Source of the DNA: CAZIWJ01 sp964542855
Lineage (GTDB): Bacteria; Bacteroidota; Bacteroidia; Cytophagales; Cyclobacteriaceae
Direction of reading: 5' to 3'
Assembly (NCBI GenBank): GCA_964542855.1
Contig: CAZIWJ010000079.1
Coordinates: forward strand, 1 to 13,240
DNA length: 13,240 nt
This document shows, in pieces, positions 1 to 6,955 of the stretch (position 1 is its first letter; every line of letters starts with the position of its first letter). A program made the translations under genes and the position numbers. The notes beneath the pieces are model-generated. The model saw nothing but the letters and a program-made list of their open reading frames with translations. It made no database searches and was not told the origin of the DNA.

Positions 1-12
1 CCCTGGTTCGGA

Positions 13-43
13 TTGGTTCGGAAAAAAGTAATTCCTAAGTTTG
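13..43 (+). promoter_or_regulatory. Candidate Bacteroidetes-type promoter for the peptidase-hpt pair
   Basis: TAAGTTTG at 36-43 matches the Bacteroidetes -7 consensus TAnnTTTG exactly. A TTG at 13-15 lies 20 bases upstream, close to the expected distance for the -33 element. The -7 box ends only four bases before the ATG at 48, so transcription would begin at or just after the start codon and the mRNA would be leaderless or nearly so. That makes the assignment doubtful. The upstream gene is outside the window, so read-through cannot be excluded. Confidence 0.3.
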
Positions 44-47
44 ATCC

Positions 48-962
48 ATGAATTCACTTCTCAAGCAGCTTTGCGAAATATACGCTCCTTCAGGCGATGA
101 AGTGGCACTCAAAAACTTTCTTATTAATTACGTTCGGGAAAATCAGGATTCGTGGAAGGTGAAACCAGAACTGATACACGGTGATGGTTTTCAGGATTGC
201 CTCGTGCTCGTTTTCGGAGAACCGAGAACAGCTATTTTTGCTCACATGGACAGCATTGGATACACGGTAAGGTACCAGGACCAACTAATTCCCATCGGCA
301 GCCCTGCTGGTGAAGAAGGTCAGAAGCTGGTGGGCAGAGATAGCCTCGGACCCATTGAATGCACGTTGCACGTGGATGAGCATAGCCAGCTGTTTTACCA
401 GTTCCCAAGGGGTATCGATCGGGGAACAAACCTGGTTTATGCGCCCAATTTCCAGGAAAATGACGATTATATTACAAGTTGCTACCTCGACAACCGTTTG
501 GGTATTTACAATGCCCTGCAAGTGGCTCAAACGCTACAAAACGGGGCGATTGTATTTTCCTGCTGGGAGGAACACGGGGGCGGTTCAGTTCAGTACCTCG
601 CCCGCTACTTGAATGAAAAATACGGCGTAAAACAAGCCCTAATTTCTGATATTACCTGGGTTACCGACGGGGTGGAGCACAATGGCGGAGTTGCTATTTC
701 CATGCGCGACCGGGGTATCCCACGCCGGCAATACCTGAACCGGGTCATTGATATTGCCCGGAATTCCGGTATCGACTTTCAGCTGGAAGTTGAAAGTGCT
801 GGCTTTAGTGACGCCAAAGACCTTCAGTTTTCTCCCTATCCTTTCGACTGGTGCTTTGTAGGTGCACCGGAGGCAAATCCTCACACAAGCTTTGAAACCG
901 TTCACAAACACGATGTGGAATGCATGATTCAACTTTACCGTAAATTAATGGCTGAATTATGA
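48..962 (+). CDS. M20/M42-type zinc metallopeptidase (aminopeptidase-like)
   Basis: This 304-residue protein has the co-catalytic di-zinc layout of M42/M20/M28 aminopeptidases. The visible candidates are: AHMDS with H66 and D68 (first metal ligand and neighbouring Asp); CYLDNRLG with D148 (bridging Asp); WEEHGGG with E174/E175 (general base and ligand); SDIT with D201 (ligand); and a C-terminal PHTSFETVH with H279 or H286 (last ligand). An opening of the type ICxxYAPSGDE is also usual for the group. It probably trims peptides in the cytoplasm, since there is no signal peptide; the substrate is unknown. At 304 residues it is slightly shorter than typical M42 enzymes (about 340-360), and its WEEHGGG motif differs from the usual QEEVGxRG. 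It overlaps hpt by ATGA, which suggests coupled translation. The ATG at 48 is preceded by no clear ribosome-binding site. Peptidase fold is fairly sure; exact subfamily is not. Confidence 0.8.
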   Translation: MNSLLKQLCEIYAPSGDEVALKNFLINYVRENQDSWKVKPELIHGDGFQDCLVLVFGEPRTAIFAHMDSIGYTVRYQDQLIPIGSPAGEEGQKLVGRDSLGPIECTLHVDEHSQLFYQFPRGIDRGTNLVYAPNFQENDDYITSCYLDNRLGIYNALQVAQTLQNGAIVFSCWEEHGGGSVQYLARYLNEKYGVKQALISDITWVTDGVEHNGGVAISMRDRGIPRRQYLNRVIDIARNSGIDFQLEVESAGFSDAKDLQFSPYPFDWCFVGAPEANPHTSFETVHKHDVECMIQLYRKLMAEL

Positions 963-1489
963 TCACGGTTCACGATAAACAGTTTCAAGTATACCTCGAT
1001 GCCAATTCTATTCGTGAAGAAGTAAAGCGCGTAGCCATCCAGATTAACCAGGATTATAAGGGAAAGAACCCTCTCCTGGTTATCATTCTGAACGGATCAT
1101 TTATTTTTGCTTCCGACCTGGTAAGGGAATTGTCTATATCAGTTGAAGTTTCTTTTGTAAAACTGCGTTCTTACGAAGCCACAGAGAGTACGGGTAACAT
1201 AAAGGAACTAATTGGTTTATACGAAGAGATTAAAAACCGTGATATTATTATTGTAGAAGATATTGTGGATTCTGGTAAAACCATTGACCACTTGCTTAAA
1301 ATGGTTCAGCCCAAATCGCCCCGAAGCGTTGCTGTTGCCGCTCTGTTACACAAACCTCAGGCGACTAAAATACCCGTTGATATCCGCTATGTGGGTTTTA
1401 AAATACCCAACAAATTTGTGCTGGGATACGGACTCGACTACATGGGGCTGGGCAGAAACCTCAAGGATATTTTTACCCTGGTTGAATAA
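959..1489 (+). CDS. hpt: Hypoxanthine phosphoribosyltransferase
   Basis: The enzyme transfers phosphoribose from PRPP to hypoxanthine (and usually guanine) to make IMP/GMP in cytoplasmic purine salvage. The 176-residue length is normal for the family. The PRPP-binding signature IIIVEDIVDSGKT lies at about residues 96-108, with the acidic pair E100/D101. The LNGS loop that contacts pyrophosphate is at 44-47. The flexible-loop SYE motif is at 71-73, and the purine-binding segment with GYGLDY is near 156-161. The start overlaps the stop of the upstream peptidase gene (ATGA at 959-962), so the two are probably translated together. adk and obgE follow, a purine-nucleotide cluster order known from Bacteroidetes. 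Confidence 0.95.
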   Translation: MITVHDKQFQVYLDANSIREEVKRVAIQINQDYKGKNPLLVIILNGSFIFASDLVRELSISVEVSFVKLRSYEATESTGNIKELIGLYEEIKNRDIIIVEDIVDSGKTIDHLLKMVQPKSPRSVAVAALLHKPQATKIPVDIRYVGFKIPNKFVLGYGLDYMGLGRNLKDIFTLVE

Positions 1490-1491
1490 GC

Positions 1492-1540
1492 TGGCCGGTA
1501 CTGACCTTTTACCTTAAAACAGTTGATACCGGTCATTTCA
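1492..1540 (+). terminator. Possible terminator or stem-loop after hpt
   Basis: The sequence at 1492-1500 can pair with 1527-1535 over nine positions (one G-T pair), with CCGGTA/TACCGG at the core. A smaller inner hairpin, TTTTA/TAAAA, lies at 1507-1519. Only a short T-run (TTTC) follows, so it is a weak intrinsic terminator at best. It sits between the hpt stop and the adk promoter motif, which fits separate transcription of adk. Confidence 0.35.
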
Positions 1541-1569
1541 ATATCTCTTAAATATTCCTTTTATATTTG
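1536..1569 (+). promoter_or_regulatory. Candidate Bacteroidetes promoter for adk
   Basis: TATATTTG at 1562-1569 is an exact match to the TAnnTTTG -7 element. TTTC at 1536-1539 may serve as a poor -33 element, although the spacing of 22 bases is slightly long. The motif stands in the 116-base gap between hpt and adk and 36 bases before the adk ATG, leaving a leader of roughly 30 bases. Confidence 0.5.
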
Positions 1570-1605
1570 TTTTAAATTCATGTCCAATTCAAACACTGGG
1601 AACAC

Positions 1606-2193
1606 ATGGCAAATTATATTCACCTTGTCCTATTTGGCCCTCCTGGAGCAGGGAAAGGCACGCAAAGCGAGAAATTAATAGATCAATACAACCTGATGCA
1701 CATTTCTACCGGCGATTTGTTTAGAAAGCATTTAAGCGAAGGAACTGCACTGGGAAAAAAAGCCAAATCGTACATGGATGCCGGCGATCTGGTGCCTGAC
1801 GAAGTGGTTATCGGCATGGTAGATGACAAACTGAGTCAGGGGATGAACGGCCACGCAGGGGTTATTTTCGATGGCTTTCCTCGAACGGTTGCCCAGGCTA
1901 AAGCACTCGATGAACTGCTAGAGGAAAAAGGGAACGGCATTACCGGAATGATCAGCCTGGAAGTGCCTGAAGAAGAGCTGGTGAAGCGGATAAAGCATCG
2001 CGGACAAACTTCGGGCAGAGCTGATGACCAGGATGAGGCAAAAATTCAAAACCGGTTAAATGTTTACAAAGAGGAAACCCTGCCGGTTGCCGATTATTAC
2101 AATAAGCAAGGTAAACTAAAAACAGTAGACGGAATGGGTTCTATCGACGGCATTTTCGGTGCAATTGCTAAAGAAGTAGATAATTTGGCTTAA
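1606..2193 (+). CDS. adk: Adenylate kinase
   Basis: Adenylate kinase interconverts ATP + AMP and 2 ADP in the cytoplasm. The 195-residue protein shows the P-loop GPPGAGKGT at residues 11-19. The AMP-binding segment HISTGDLFR is at 32-40, and DGFPRT with the catalytic-site Arg is at 89-94. The LID region around 131-142 (KHRGQTSGRADD) is short and lacks the four cysteines of zinc-binding forms, so this is a short-type enzyme. Conserved arginines R132, R138 and R150 are in place. The ATG at 1606 follows GGGAAC at a distance that fits a ribosome-binding site. A strong intrinsic terminator follows the stop codon. Confidence 0.97.
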   Translation: MANYIHLVLFGPPGAGKGTQSEKLIDQYNLMHISTGDLFRKHLSEGTALGKKAKSYMDAGDLVPDEVVIGMVDDKLSQGMNGHAGVIFDGFPRTVAQAKALDELLEEKGNGITGMISLEVPEEELVKRIKHRGQTSGRADDQDEAKIQNRLNVYKEETLPVADYYNKQGKLKTVDGMGSIDGIFGAIAKEVDNLA

Positions 2194-2218
2194 AACCCGG
2201 TTTATCTTAATGCAAACT

Positions 2219-2250
2219 ACCCGATTACCTGGTCAGGAATCGGGTTTTTT
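2219..2250 (+). terminator. Intrinsic terminator of adk
   Basis: CCCGATT at 2220-2226 pairs perfectly with AATCGGG at 2238-2244. The loop can extend with CCT/AGG (2228-2230 with 2235-2237), and the stem is followed by six T residues at 2245-2250. This is a textbook rho-independent terminator 26 bases after the adk stop codon. It also argues against starting the next gene upstream of it. Confidence 0.88.
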
Positions 2251-2293
2251 ATTACATCATTTGCCGTTTACTCATCTAAACTTTTTACCAATT

Positions 2294-3283
2294 ATGTCTT
2301 CCCCAAATTTTATAGATCACGTAAGGCTTTACTTAAAGTCGGGCGATGGAGGAGCCGGTTCAGTACATTTCAGAAGGGAAAAGCATGTTCCCAAAGGTGG
2401 CCCTGATGGTGGAGACGGTGGACGGGGCGGACACATAATTTTAAGAGGGGCTACCCAGCAGTGGACACTTCTTCACCTCAAGTACCGTAAACACATCCGG
2501 GCCGATAATGGCAAACCGGGGGAAGGAGCCCGCAAGTCGGGGCCGCAGGGTAAAGACATTATTCTGGATGTTCCCCTTGGTACGATTGCTCGCGATGCAG
2601 AAAGCAACGAAGTTTTACACGAAGTAACGGAAGATCAGCAAGAAGTTATTTTACTGGCCGGGGGAAAAGGTGGCCTGGGTAACGACCATTTTAAAAGTTC
2701 AACAACCCAAACTCCTTATTACGCTCAGCCCGGTTTACCGGGAGAGGAAAAACTGATCATCCTTGAACTGAAAATTCTGGCAGACGTGGGCCTGATCGGT
2801 TTTCCCAATGCGGGTAAATCAACTTTGCTATCTGCAGTATCGGCAGCTAAACCTGAAATTGCCGATTATGCATTTACCACCCTAACTCCAAACCTGGGTG
2901 TGGTGAGTTACCGCGATTACCAGTCTTTTGTCATGGCCGATATACCCGGAATTATTCAAGGGGCAGCGGAAGGAAAAGGACTGGGGTTGCAGTTTTTACG
3001 GCACATCGAACGTAACCCGGTGCTATTATTTGTTATTCCTGCCGATGCGGAAAACATCAATGTATCTTATCAGCTTCTACTAGATGAGTTAAAACAGTAT
3101 AACCCTATGCTACTGGACAAGAAGCGTTTGCTGGCCATTTCAAAATCGGACTTACTAGACCAGGAACTGGAAGATGCAATCTGGGACGAGCTAACCGTAG
3201 ATTTACCCTGCGTTTTTTTCTCAGCGGTAACACAATACCACATTCAGGAGTTAAAAGATATGATTTGGAAAGCCCTTCACTGA
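2294..3283 (+). CDS. obgE: Obg family GTPase (ribosome assembly)
   Basis: Obg/CgtA is an essential GTPase that acts on the large ribosomal subunit and links ribosome assembly to the nucleotide state of the cell. From the ATG at 2294 the protein has 329 residues. The glycine-rich Obg fold spans about 1-158 and includes GDGGAG, GPDGGDGGRGG and GGKGGLGN. The G domain follows: G1 GFPNAGKST at 169-177, TT at 195-196, G3 DIPG at 216-219, and G5-like SAV at 310-312. G4 is SKSD (283-286) rather than NKxD. I believe Ser/Thr at this position is usual in Bacteroidetes Obg, but could not check. There is no C-terminal OCT extension. An in-frame ATG at 2210 would add 28 residues but would read through the adk terminator and does not resemble Obg N-termini, so 2294 is preferred. 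Confidence 0.95.
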   Translation: MSSPNFIDHVRLYLKSGDGGAGSVHFRREKHVPKGGPDGGDGGRGGHIILRGATQQWTLLHLKYRKHIRADNGKPGEGARKSGPQGKDIILDVPLGTIARDAESNEVLHEVTEDQQEVILLAGGKGGLGNDHFKSSTTQTPYYAQPGLPGEEKLIILELKILADVGLIGFPNAGKSTLLSAVSAAKPEIADYAFTTLTPNLGVVSYRDYQSFVMADIPGIIQGAAEGKGLGLQFLRHIERNPVLLFVIPADAENINVSYQLLLDELKQYNPMLLDKKRLLAISKSDLLDQELEDAIWDELTVDLPCVFFSAVTQYHIQELKDMIWKALH

Positions 3284-3292
3284 ACTGACATC

Positions 3293-3309
3293 TTGGCATA
3301 AACCCTGCG
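3293..3309 (+). promoter_or_regulatory. Sigma-54-like promoter motif upstream of grpE
   Basis: TTGGCATAAACCCTGCG fits the sigma-54 pattern YTGGCAYR-N4-TTGCW. The obligatory GG (3295-3296) and GC (3307-3308) are separated by exactly ten bases; mismatches are C for the first T of TTGC and G for the final W. A second, weaker near-copy begins at 3311 (TTGGCA, then TTGG instead of TTGC), 18 bases downstream. The predicted transcription start near 3320 leaves about 40 bases to the grpE ATG. The motif sits in the only gap between obgE and grpE. A chance match is possible, and no activator gene is visible here. Confidence 0.35.
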
Positions 3310-3361
3310 GTTGGCAAAGAAGTTGGTTAAAATTTTAAAGCTATTGAAACCAAAATCAATT

Positions 3362-3940
3362 ATGGCAGAAGAAAAAGAATTTCAATCCGAAAATACAGAA
3401 GCAGAAGAAGAGCAACAGGAGCACTCAGCGTTGCAGGAAGAACAGCAAACAAACGAGAACGATAGTAACGAAGATAATCAGGAGAATTCTACGGTAGAAC
3501 AGTTGGAACTACAGCTGTCAGAGGCAAAGGATAAGTACCTGAGGTTGTTTGCTGAATTTGAAAATTTCAGAAAGAGAACCGCCCGTGAAAAGCAGGAGTT
3601 GGTAAAAACAGCAAGCAGTGATGTGTTACTGGAAATTTTACCTATTCTTGACGATTTTGAGCGTTCGCTAGAAATTTTCAGGGATAACGAAGCTGTAAAG
3701 CCCATGTACGAAGGAATAGAATTGGTACATAGCAAGCTCTTAAAAGCGCTTGAAGGTCAGGGCTTAAAAGTTATGGATGTAGAAAAAGGCACTGAATTCG
3801 ATAGCGAATTTCATGAAGCAATTGCCCAATCGCCCGCACCTGAACCAGGTTTAAAAGGAAAAGTAATTGATGTTGTTGATCAGGGGTATTTTATTGGCGA
3901 TAAAGTGCTTCGTTTCGCAAAAGTTGTAACCGGATCTTAA
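3362..3940 (+). CDS. grpE: GrpE, nucleotide exchange factor of DnaK
   Basis: GrpE releases ADP from the Hsp70 chaperone DnaK and works with DnaJ in protein folding and the heat-shock response. From the ATG at 3362 the protein has 192 residues. An acidic, Gln/Glu-rich disordered segment covers 1-43. The long dimerising helix (about 44-110) contains the conserved stretch KYLRLFAEFENFRKR. The compact C-terminal beta domain includes EFHEAIAQ (149-156) and the signature GYFIGDKVLRFAKV (175-188). A TTG at 3311 in the same frame would add 17 basic residues not usual in the family, so the ATG is preferred. dnaJ follows after a single base, so the two are almost certainly co-transcribed. dnaK is not in the window. 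Confidence 0.95.
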   Translation: MAEEKEFQSENTEAEEEQQEHSALQEEQQTNENDSNEDNQENSTVEQLELQLSEAKDKYLRLFAEFENFRKRTAREKQELVKTASSDVLLEILPILDDFERSLEIFRDNEAVKPMYEGIELVHSKLLKALEGQGLKVMDVEKGTEFDSEFHEAIAQSPAPEPGLKGKVIDVVDQGYFIGDKVLRFAKVVTGS

Positions 3941-3941
3941 A

Positions 3942-5054
3942 ATGGCTAGAGATTATTACGAAATACTCGGACTAAAAAAGGGAGCCAGTGTCGAGGAAAT
4001 TAAAAAAGCTTACCGAAAGATAGCAATTAAATTTCACCCCGATAAAAACCCGGATGATCCCTCTGCTGAAGATAAATTTAAAGAGGCAGCCGAGGCTTAC
4101 GAAGTACTTGGTAATCCTGAAAAAAAGGAAAAATACGATCGCTTTGGGCACGAAGGGGTTAAAGGTGGATCCTTCGGAGGCGGCGGAGGTATGTCGATGG
4201 AAGACATATTTTCACAATTCGGTGACATATTCGGTAACGGTGGCAGCCCCTTTGATAACTTCTTTGGCGGAAGTGGCGGACGACGCGGTGGAAATCGCGG
4301 ATCTAATTTGAGAATTAAAATTAAGCTTACGCTGGAAGAAATTGCCAAAGGGGTTGAAAAAACGATCAAGGTAAATCGGATGGTAGCTGCTGATGGCGTT
4401 ACTTTCACCAGTTGCCCCACTTGTGGTGGAACTGGTCAGGTACGCAAAGTTATGAATACCATGCTGGGCCAAATGGTATCCGCTTCTACCTGCCCTACTT
4501 GTAACGGAAGTGGAAAGATTATCGACCAGCGCCCCCCGGGTGTTGATAGTTCCGGCCTGGAGCCTAAAGAAGAAGTAATAAAGGTTAAAATACCCGCAGG
4601 GGTTTCCGAAGGAATGCAGTTATCAATGCAGGGTAAAGGGAACGAAGCCCCCGGTGGCGGGGCTGCCGGCGATCTGCTCATCCTAATCGAGGAAACACCC
4701 CACGAAGTACTTAACCGGGAAGGAAACAACATCGTTTATGATTTACATATCAGCTTTCCTGATGCAACACTGGGTACTACCGTTGAAGTACCTACTGTTG
4801 ACAATCCTGTTAAAATAAAAATCGAGCCCGGCACGCAAAGTGGTAAAATTTTACGCCTCAGGGAAAAAGGGGTTAAAGACCTTGACGGTTTCGGAAAAGG
4901 TGACCAGTTAATTTACGTAAACATCTGGACCCCGAAACATTTGAGTAAAGAAGAAAAACAATTGATTCAGCAATTGAAAGAGTCGTCTAATTTTAAGCCC
5001 AACCCCGGCAGAGGTGATAAAAGTATCTTTGAAAAGATGCGAGAATTTTTCTAA
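3942..5054 (+). CDS. dnaJ: DnaJ (Hsp40) co-chaperone with only one zinc centre
   Basis: DnaJ delivers unfolded clients to DnaK and stimulates its ATPase. The 370-residue protein has the J domain at 1-70 with HPD at 32-34. The Gly/Phe-rich linker (about 75-120) is followed by the cysteine-rich region and two C-terminal beta domains to residue 370. Standard DnaJ has four CxxCxGxG repeats that make two zinc centres. Here only two are present: CPTCGGTG (158-165) and CPTCNGSG (184-191). By alignment to the family these are repeats 2 and 3, which form zinc centre II. The places of repeat 1 (around MVAADGVTFTS) and repeat 4 (around DQRPPGVDSSG) hold no cysteine. The frame is intact, so this is not a sequencing frameshift. 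The start lies two bases after the grpE stop codon. Confidence 0.95.
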   Translation: MARDYYEILGLKKGASVEEIKKAYRKIAIKFHPDKNPDDPSAEDKFKEAAEAYEVLGNPEKKEKYDRFGHEGVKGGSFGGGGGMSMEDIFSQFGDIFGNGGSPFDNFFGGSGGRRGGNRGSNLRIKIKLTLEEIAKGVEKTIKVNRMVAADGVTFTSCPTCGGTGQVRKVMNTMLGQMVSASTCPTCNGSGKIIDQRPPGVDSSGLEPKEEVIKVKIPAGVSEGMQLSMQGKGNEAPGGGAAGDLLILIEETPHEVLNREGNNIVYDLHISFPDATLGTTVEVPTVDNPVKIKIEPGTQSGKILRLREKGVKDLDGFGKGDQLIYVNIWTPKHLSKEEKQLIQQLKESSNFKPNPGRGDKSIFEKMREFF

Positions 5055-5081
5055 TTCTTAAAAATTTTTACTGATTTACTC

Positions 5082-5128
5082 ATGCAACGACACTTTTCAG
5101 TAACTATCAACTGGAAGTGTCGTTGTAT
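5082..5128 (+). promoter_or_regulatory. Long stem-loop between dnaJ and the toast-rack gene
   Basis: CAACGACACTT at 5085-5095 pairs perfectly with AAGTGTCGTTG at 5115-5125. Three more pairs are possible outside (one G-T). After a one-base bulge, CAGT/ACTG pairs inside (5098-5101 with 5110-5113), leaving an eight-base loop. No T-run follows the right arm on the + strand. The structure ends six bases before the ATG at 5134, so it could end dnaJ transcripts imperfectly, protect the dnaJ mRNA 3' end, or control translation of the next gene. A 12-base palindrome TAAAAATTTTTA lies just upstream at 5059-5070. Confidence 0.6.
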
Positions 5129-5133
5129 CAAAC

Positions 5134-6033
5134 ATGGGAAAACCGGTAGTTCTGATTTTAGCTTTAGTTACTTTCCACCTGGTTGTACAGGCCCAAAACC
5201 AGGGAACATACCGGCTCTTTCATAAAGAGTATCAAGATAGAGTTTACCTGAACGTGAGTGCCAAAACCGCCTCTTACCAGATTAAAGCAGCAGAAGGTAA
5301 TCACCACTTAATCAATCTCTTTCCACCATCATCATCTTCAACCTACTCTCATCCAGTTAACTCCGATAATTCTGTTAACGGCATCCGGCAAATTTTTCTA
5401 AGCCTGGATGAAAATAATAAAAGCAACTCTTCACTATCGAACAGGTTTTTACAGGTAATAGATTCTAACGACGAAGAAGCAAGCCCCTGGGGTATATCAT
5501 TATCTAACGCAGTTCCTTTCCACCTCGACCTAAATTACGGAATGGGTGATGCAACTTTTAATTTATCTGGTTTAGCCATATCCAAATTGAAAGTTAATAC
5601 CGGGAGCGCCGACGTTGCATTAGATTACCCCGATGGTACAGGGAACAAAACAACTATGGACACCCTTCTTGCCGAAGTTGATCTTGGTTCTCTTTCACTA
5701 AATTGCCTGAACCACACCAGGGCTAAAGAAGTAATAGCTAATGTTGGGTTCGGTTCACTACTCTTGCATGTTACCCCGGAAAATACCGGCACCTGTCATG
5801 TTTCTGCCAGTGTAGGGGCAGGTAATCTCGTGGTTAAACTGGCTAATTCATCTATCCCGGTGTACATTCGTTTCAGCGGATCTCCTCTTTGCAGAATTAA
5901 GGTTCCTGCTTTTCTGAAACAAATAGATGAAAACATCTACATCAACGATGCTTACGAAGCGAACATTAATTCAGCCATCCGCTTTGATATTGATGTTGCT
6001 ATGGGGCAGGTTATTTTCCAACTTGAAAACTAA
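5134..6033 (+). CDS. Secreted beta-repeat protein, toast-rack/LiaF-like
   Basis: The 299-residue protein begins with a signal peptide (hydrophobic residues 4-19, likely cut after AQA/QAQ near 20-22) and has no later membrane segment, so it is exported. The region from about 125 to the end contains six short beta-type repeats with a Gly-x-Gly-like turn followed by alternating hydrophobic residues: 133-144, 154-163, 182-192, 203-213, 225-236 and 287-297 (for example YGMGDATFNL and VGFGSLLLHV). This pattern resembles the stacked-strand toast-rack/LiaF/DUF4097-type domains of envelope-stress proteins. Residues 65-115 are Ser/Asn-rich and look like a linker. Three cysteines (C191, C221, C253) are present. 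The next gene, an ABC ATPase, starts one base after its stop, so they are probably one operon. The family call is from pattern, not alignment; the function is unknown. Confidence 0.65.
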   Translation: MGKPVVLILALVTFHLVVQAQNQGTYRLFHKEYQDRVYLNVSAKTASYQIKAAEGNHHLINLFPPSSSSTYSHPVNSDNSVNGIRQIFLSLDENNKSNSSLSNRFLQVIDSNDEEASPWGISLSNAVPFHLDLNYGMGDATFNLSGLAISKLKVNTGSADVALDYPDGTGNKTTMDTLLAEVDLGSLSLNCLNHTRAKEVIANVGFGSLLLHVTPENTGTCHVSASVGAGNLVVKLANSSIPVYIRFSGSPLCRIKVPAFLKQIDENIYINDAYEANINSAIRFDIDVAMGQVIFQLEN

Positions 6034-6034
6034 A

Positions 6035-6955
6035 TTGCATTCGCTAGTTGTAAACCATATTACTAAACAATATTCTGGTCACCAGGCCCTGGCTGATGTT
6101 AGCTTTACCGTTAACCGTGGTTCTATATTTGGGCTGTTAGGCCCCAATGGTGCAGGAAAAACTACCCTCATCCGTATTATCAACAACATCATCATTCCAG
6201 ATTCTGGGCAGGTAATGTTAAATAATGTTCCTATTTCCCCGGAAATGGTTAGAAAAATAGGCTACCTACCCGAAGAGCGAGGACTTTATCGGAAAATGGG
6301 GGTACGGGAGCAGTTGCTTTACCTGGCGCAGCTTAAAGACTTACCCAGGCAACAAGCGCTGAAAGAAGTTAACAATTGGCTTGATAAAATGGACTTACTC
6401 CATTGGGCCGACAAGAAAGTAATGGAGCTCTCTAAAGGTATGCAGCAAAAAGTTCAGTTCATAGCAACTGTGGTGCATAATCCGGATTTACTAATCCTTG
6501 ACGAACCATTTACCGGCTTTGACCCGATCAACATCCAGCTTATTAAACAGGAAATCCTCAACCTTCGCAACTCGGGTAAAACCATTATTCTTTCTACCCA
6601 TCGCATGGATTCAGTTGAGGAATTATGTAACCGGTTGGTATTAATTAATAAATCAAAAAAAATCCTGGAGGGGGAAAAGCAGGACGTTCAATCAGAAATG
6701 AAAGAAAACCTGTTTAAAGTGGTGCACGAAACACCTTTTTCTTTCCCCGACCATTCCCCTTTTTTGGTAAAAAAGCAAAGCAAACAGGCAGACCAGGCTT
6801 ACTGGGAATCGGAAATTCATATCACGAACCATCATTATCCGAATGACTTGTTAAAAGCCCTGATTTCGTTAACTACTGTGCATTCGTTCATTGAGTTGAT
6901 CCCTTCAATAAACGATATCTTCATTAAACTGGTAAAGGAATCTGCACATGCGTAA
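6035..6955 (+). CDS. ABC transporter ATPase (NatA/YhaQ-type exporter)
   Basis: This is the ATP-hydrolysing subunit of an ABC-2 type exporter. From TTG at 6035 it has 306 residues. Walker A GPNGAGKTT is at 36-44 and the signature LSKGMQQKV at 132-140. Walker B LLILDEP is at 152-158 and the switch His at 189 (STHR). A C-terminal accessory region (about 213-300, DUF4162-like) follows. The Q-loop position holds YLPEERG (77-83) with Glu instead of Gln, as is usual for this subgroup. The start is uncertain: TTG at 6035 gives the standard family N-terminus (LVVNHITKQYSG) one base after the previous stop. An ATG at 5993 would add 14 residues and overlap the upstream gene by 41 bases. The stop overlaps the permease start by eight bases. 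Confidence 0.9.
   Translation: MHSLVVNHITKQYSGHQALADVSFTVNRGSIFGLLGPNGAGKTTLIRIINNIIIPDSGQVMLNNVPISPEMVRKIGYLPEERGLYRKMGVREQLLYLAQLKDLPRQQALKEVNNWLDKMDLLHWADKKVMELSKGMQQKVQFIATVVHNPDLLILDEPFTGFDPINIQLIKQEILNLRNSGKTIILSTHRMDSVEELCNRLVLINKSKKILEGEKQDVQSEMKENLFKVVHETPFSFPDHSPFLVKKQSKQADQAYWESEIHITNHHYPNDLLKALISLTTVHSFIELIPSINDIFIKLVKESAHA

Noticed and set aside
2210..2293. Longer obgE start at ATG 2210
   Set aside because: It reads through the adk terminator and adds 28 residues that do not look like an Obg N-terminus.
2294..3283. Obg G4 motif SKSD instead of NKxD as a sign of a broken GTPase
   Set aside because: From memory, Ser/Thr-KSD is usual in Bacteroidetes Obg, and the other G motifs are intact.
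3311..3361. TTG start for grpE with 17 extra residues
   Set aside because: The ATG at 3362 gives the usual acidic GrpE N-terminus; the extra stretch is basic and in the promoter gap.
4097..4732. Long open frames on the - strand opposite dnaJ
   Set aside because: They are low-complexity mirrors (Pro/Ser-rich) of the Gly-rich dnaJ coding sequence, without family resemblance.
5927..6034. ABC ATPase starting far inside the toast-rack gene (ATG 5927 or 5993)
   Set aside because: These add residues not seen in the ATPase family; TTG 6035 gives the standard N-terminus, though 5993 cannot be fully excluded.
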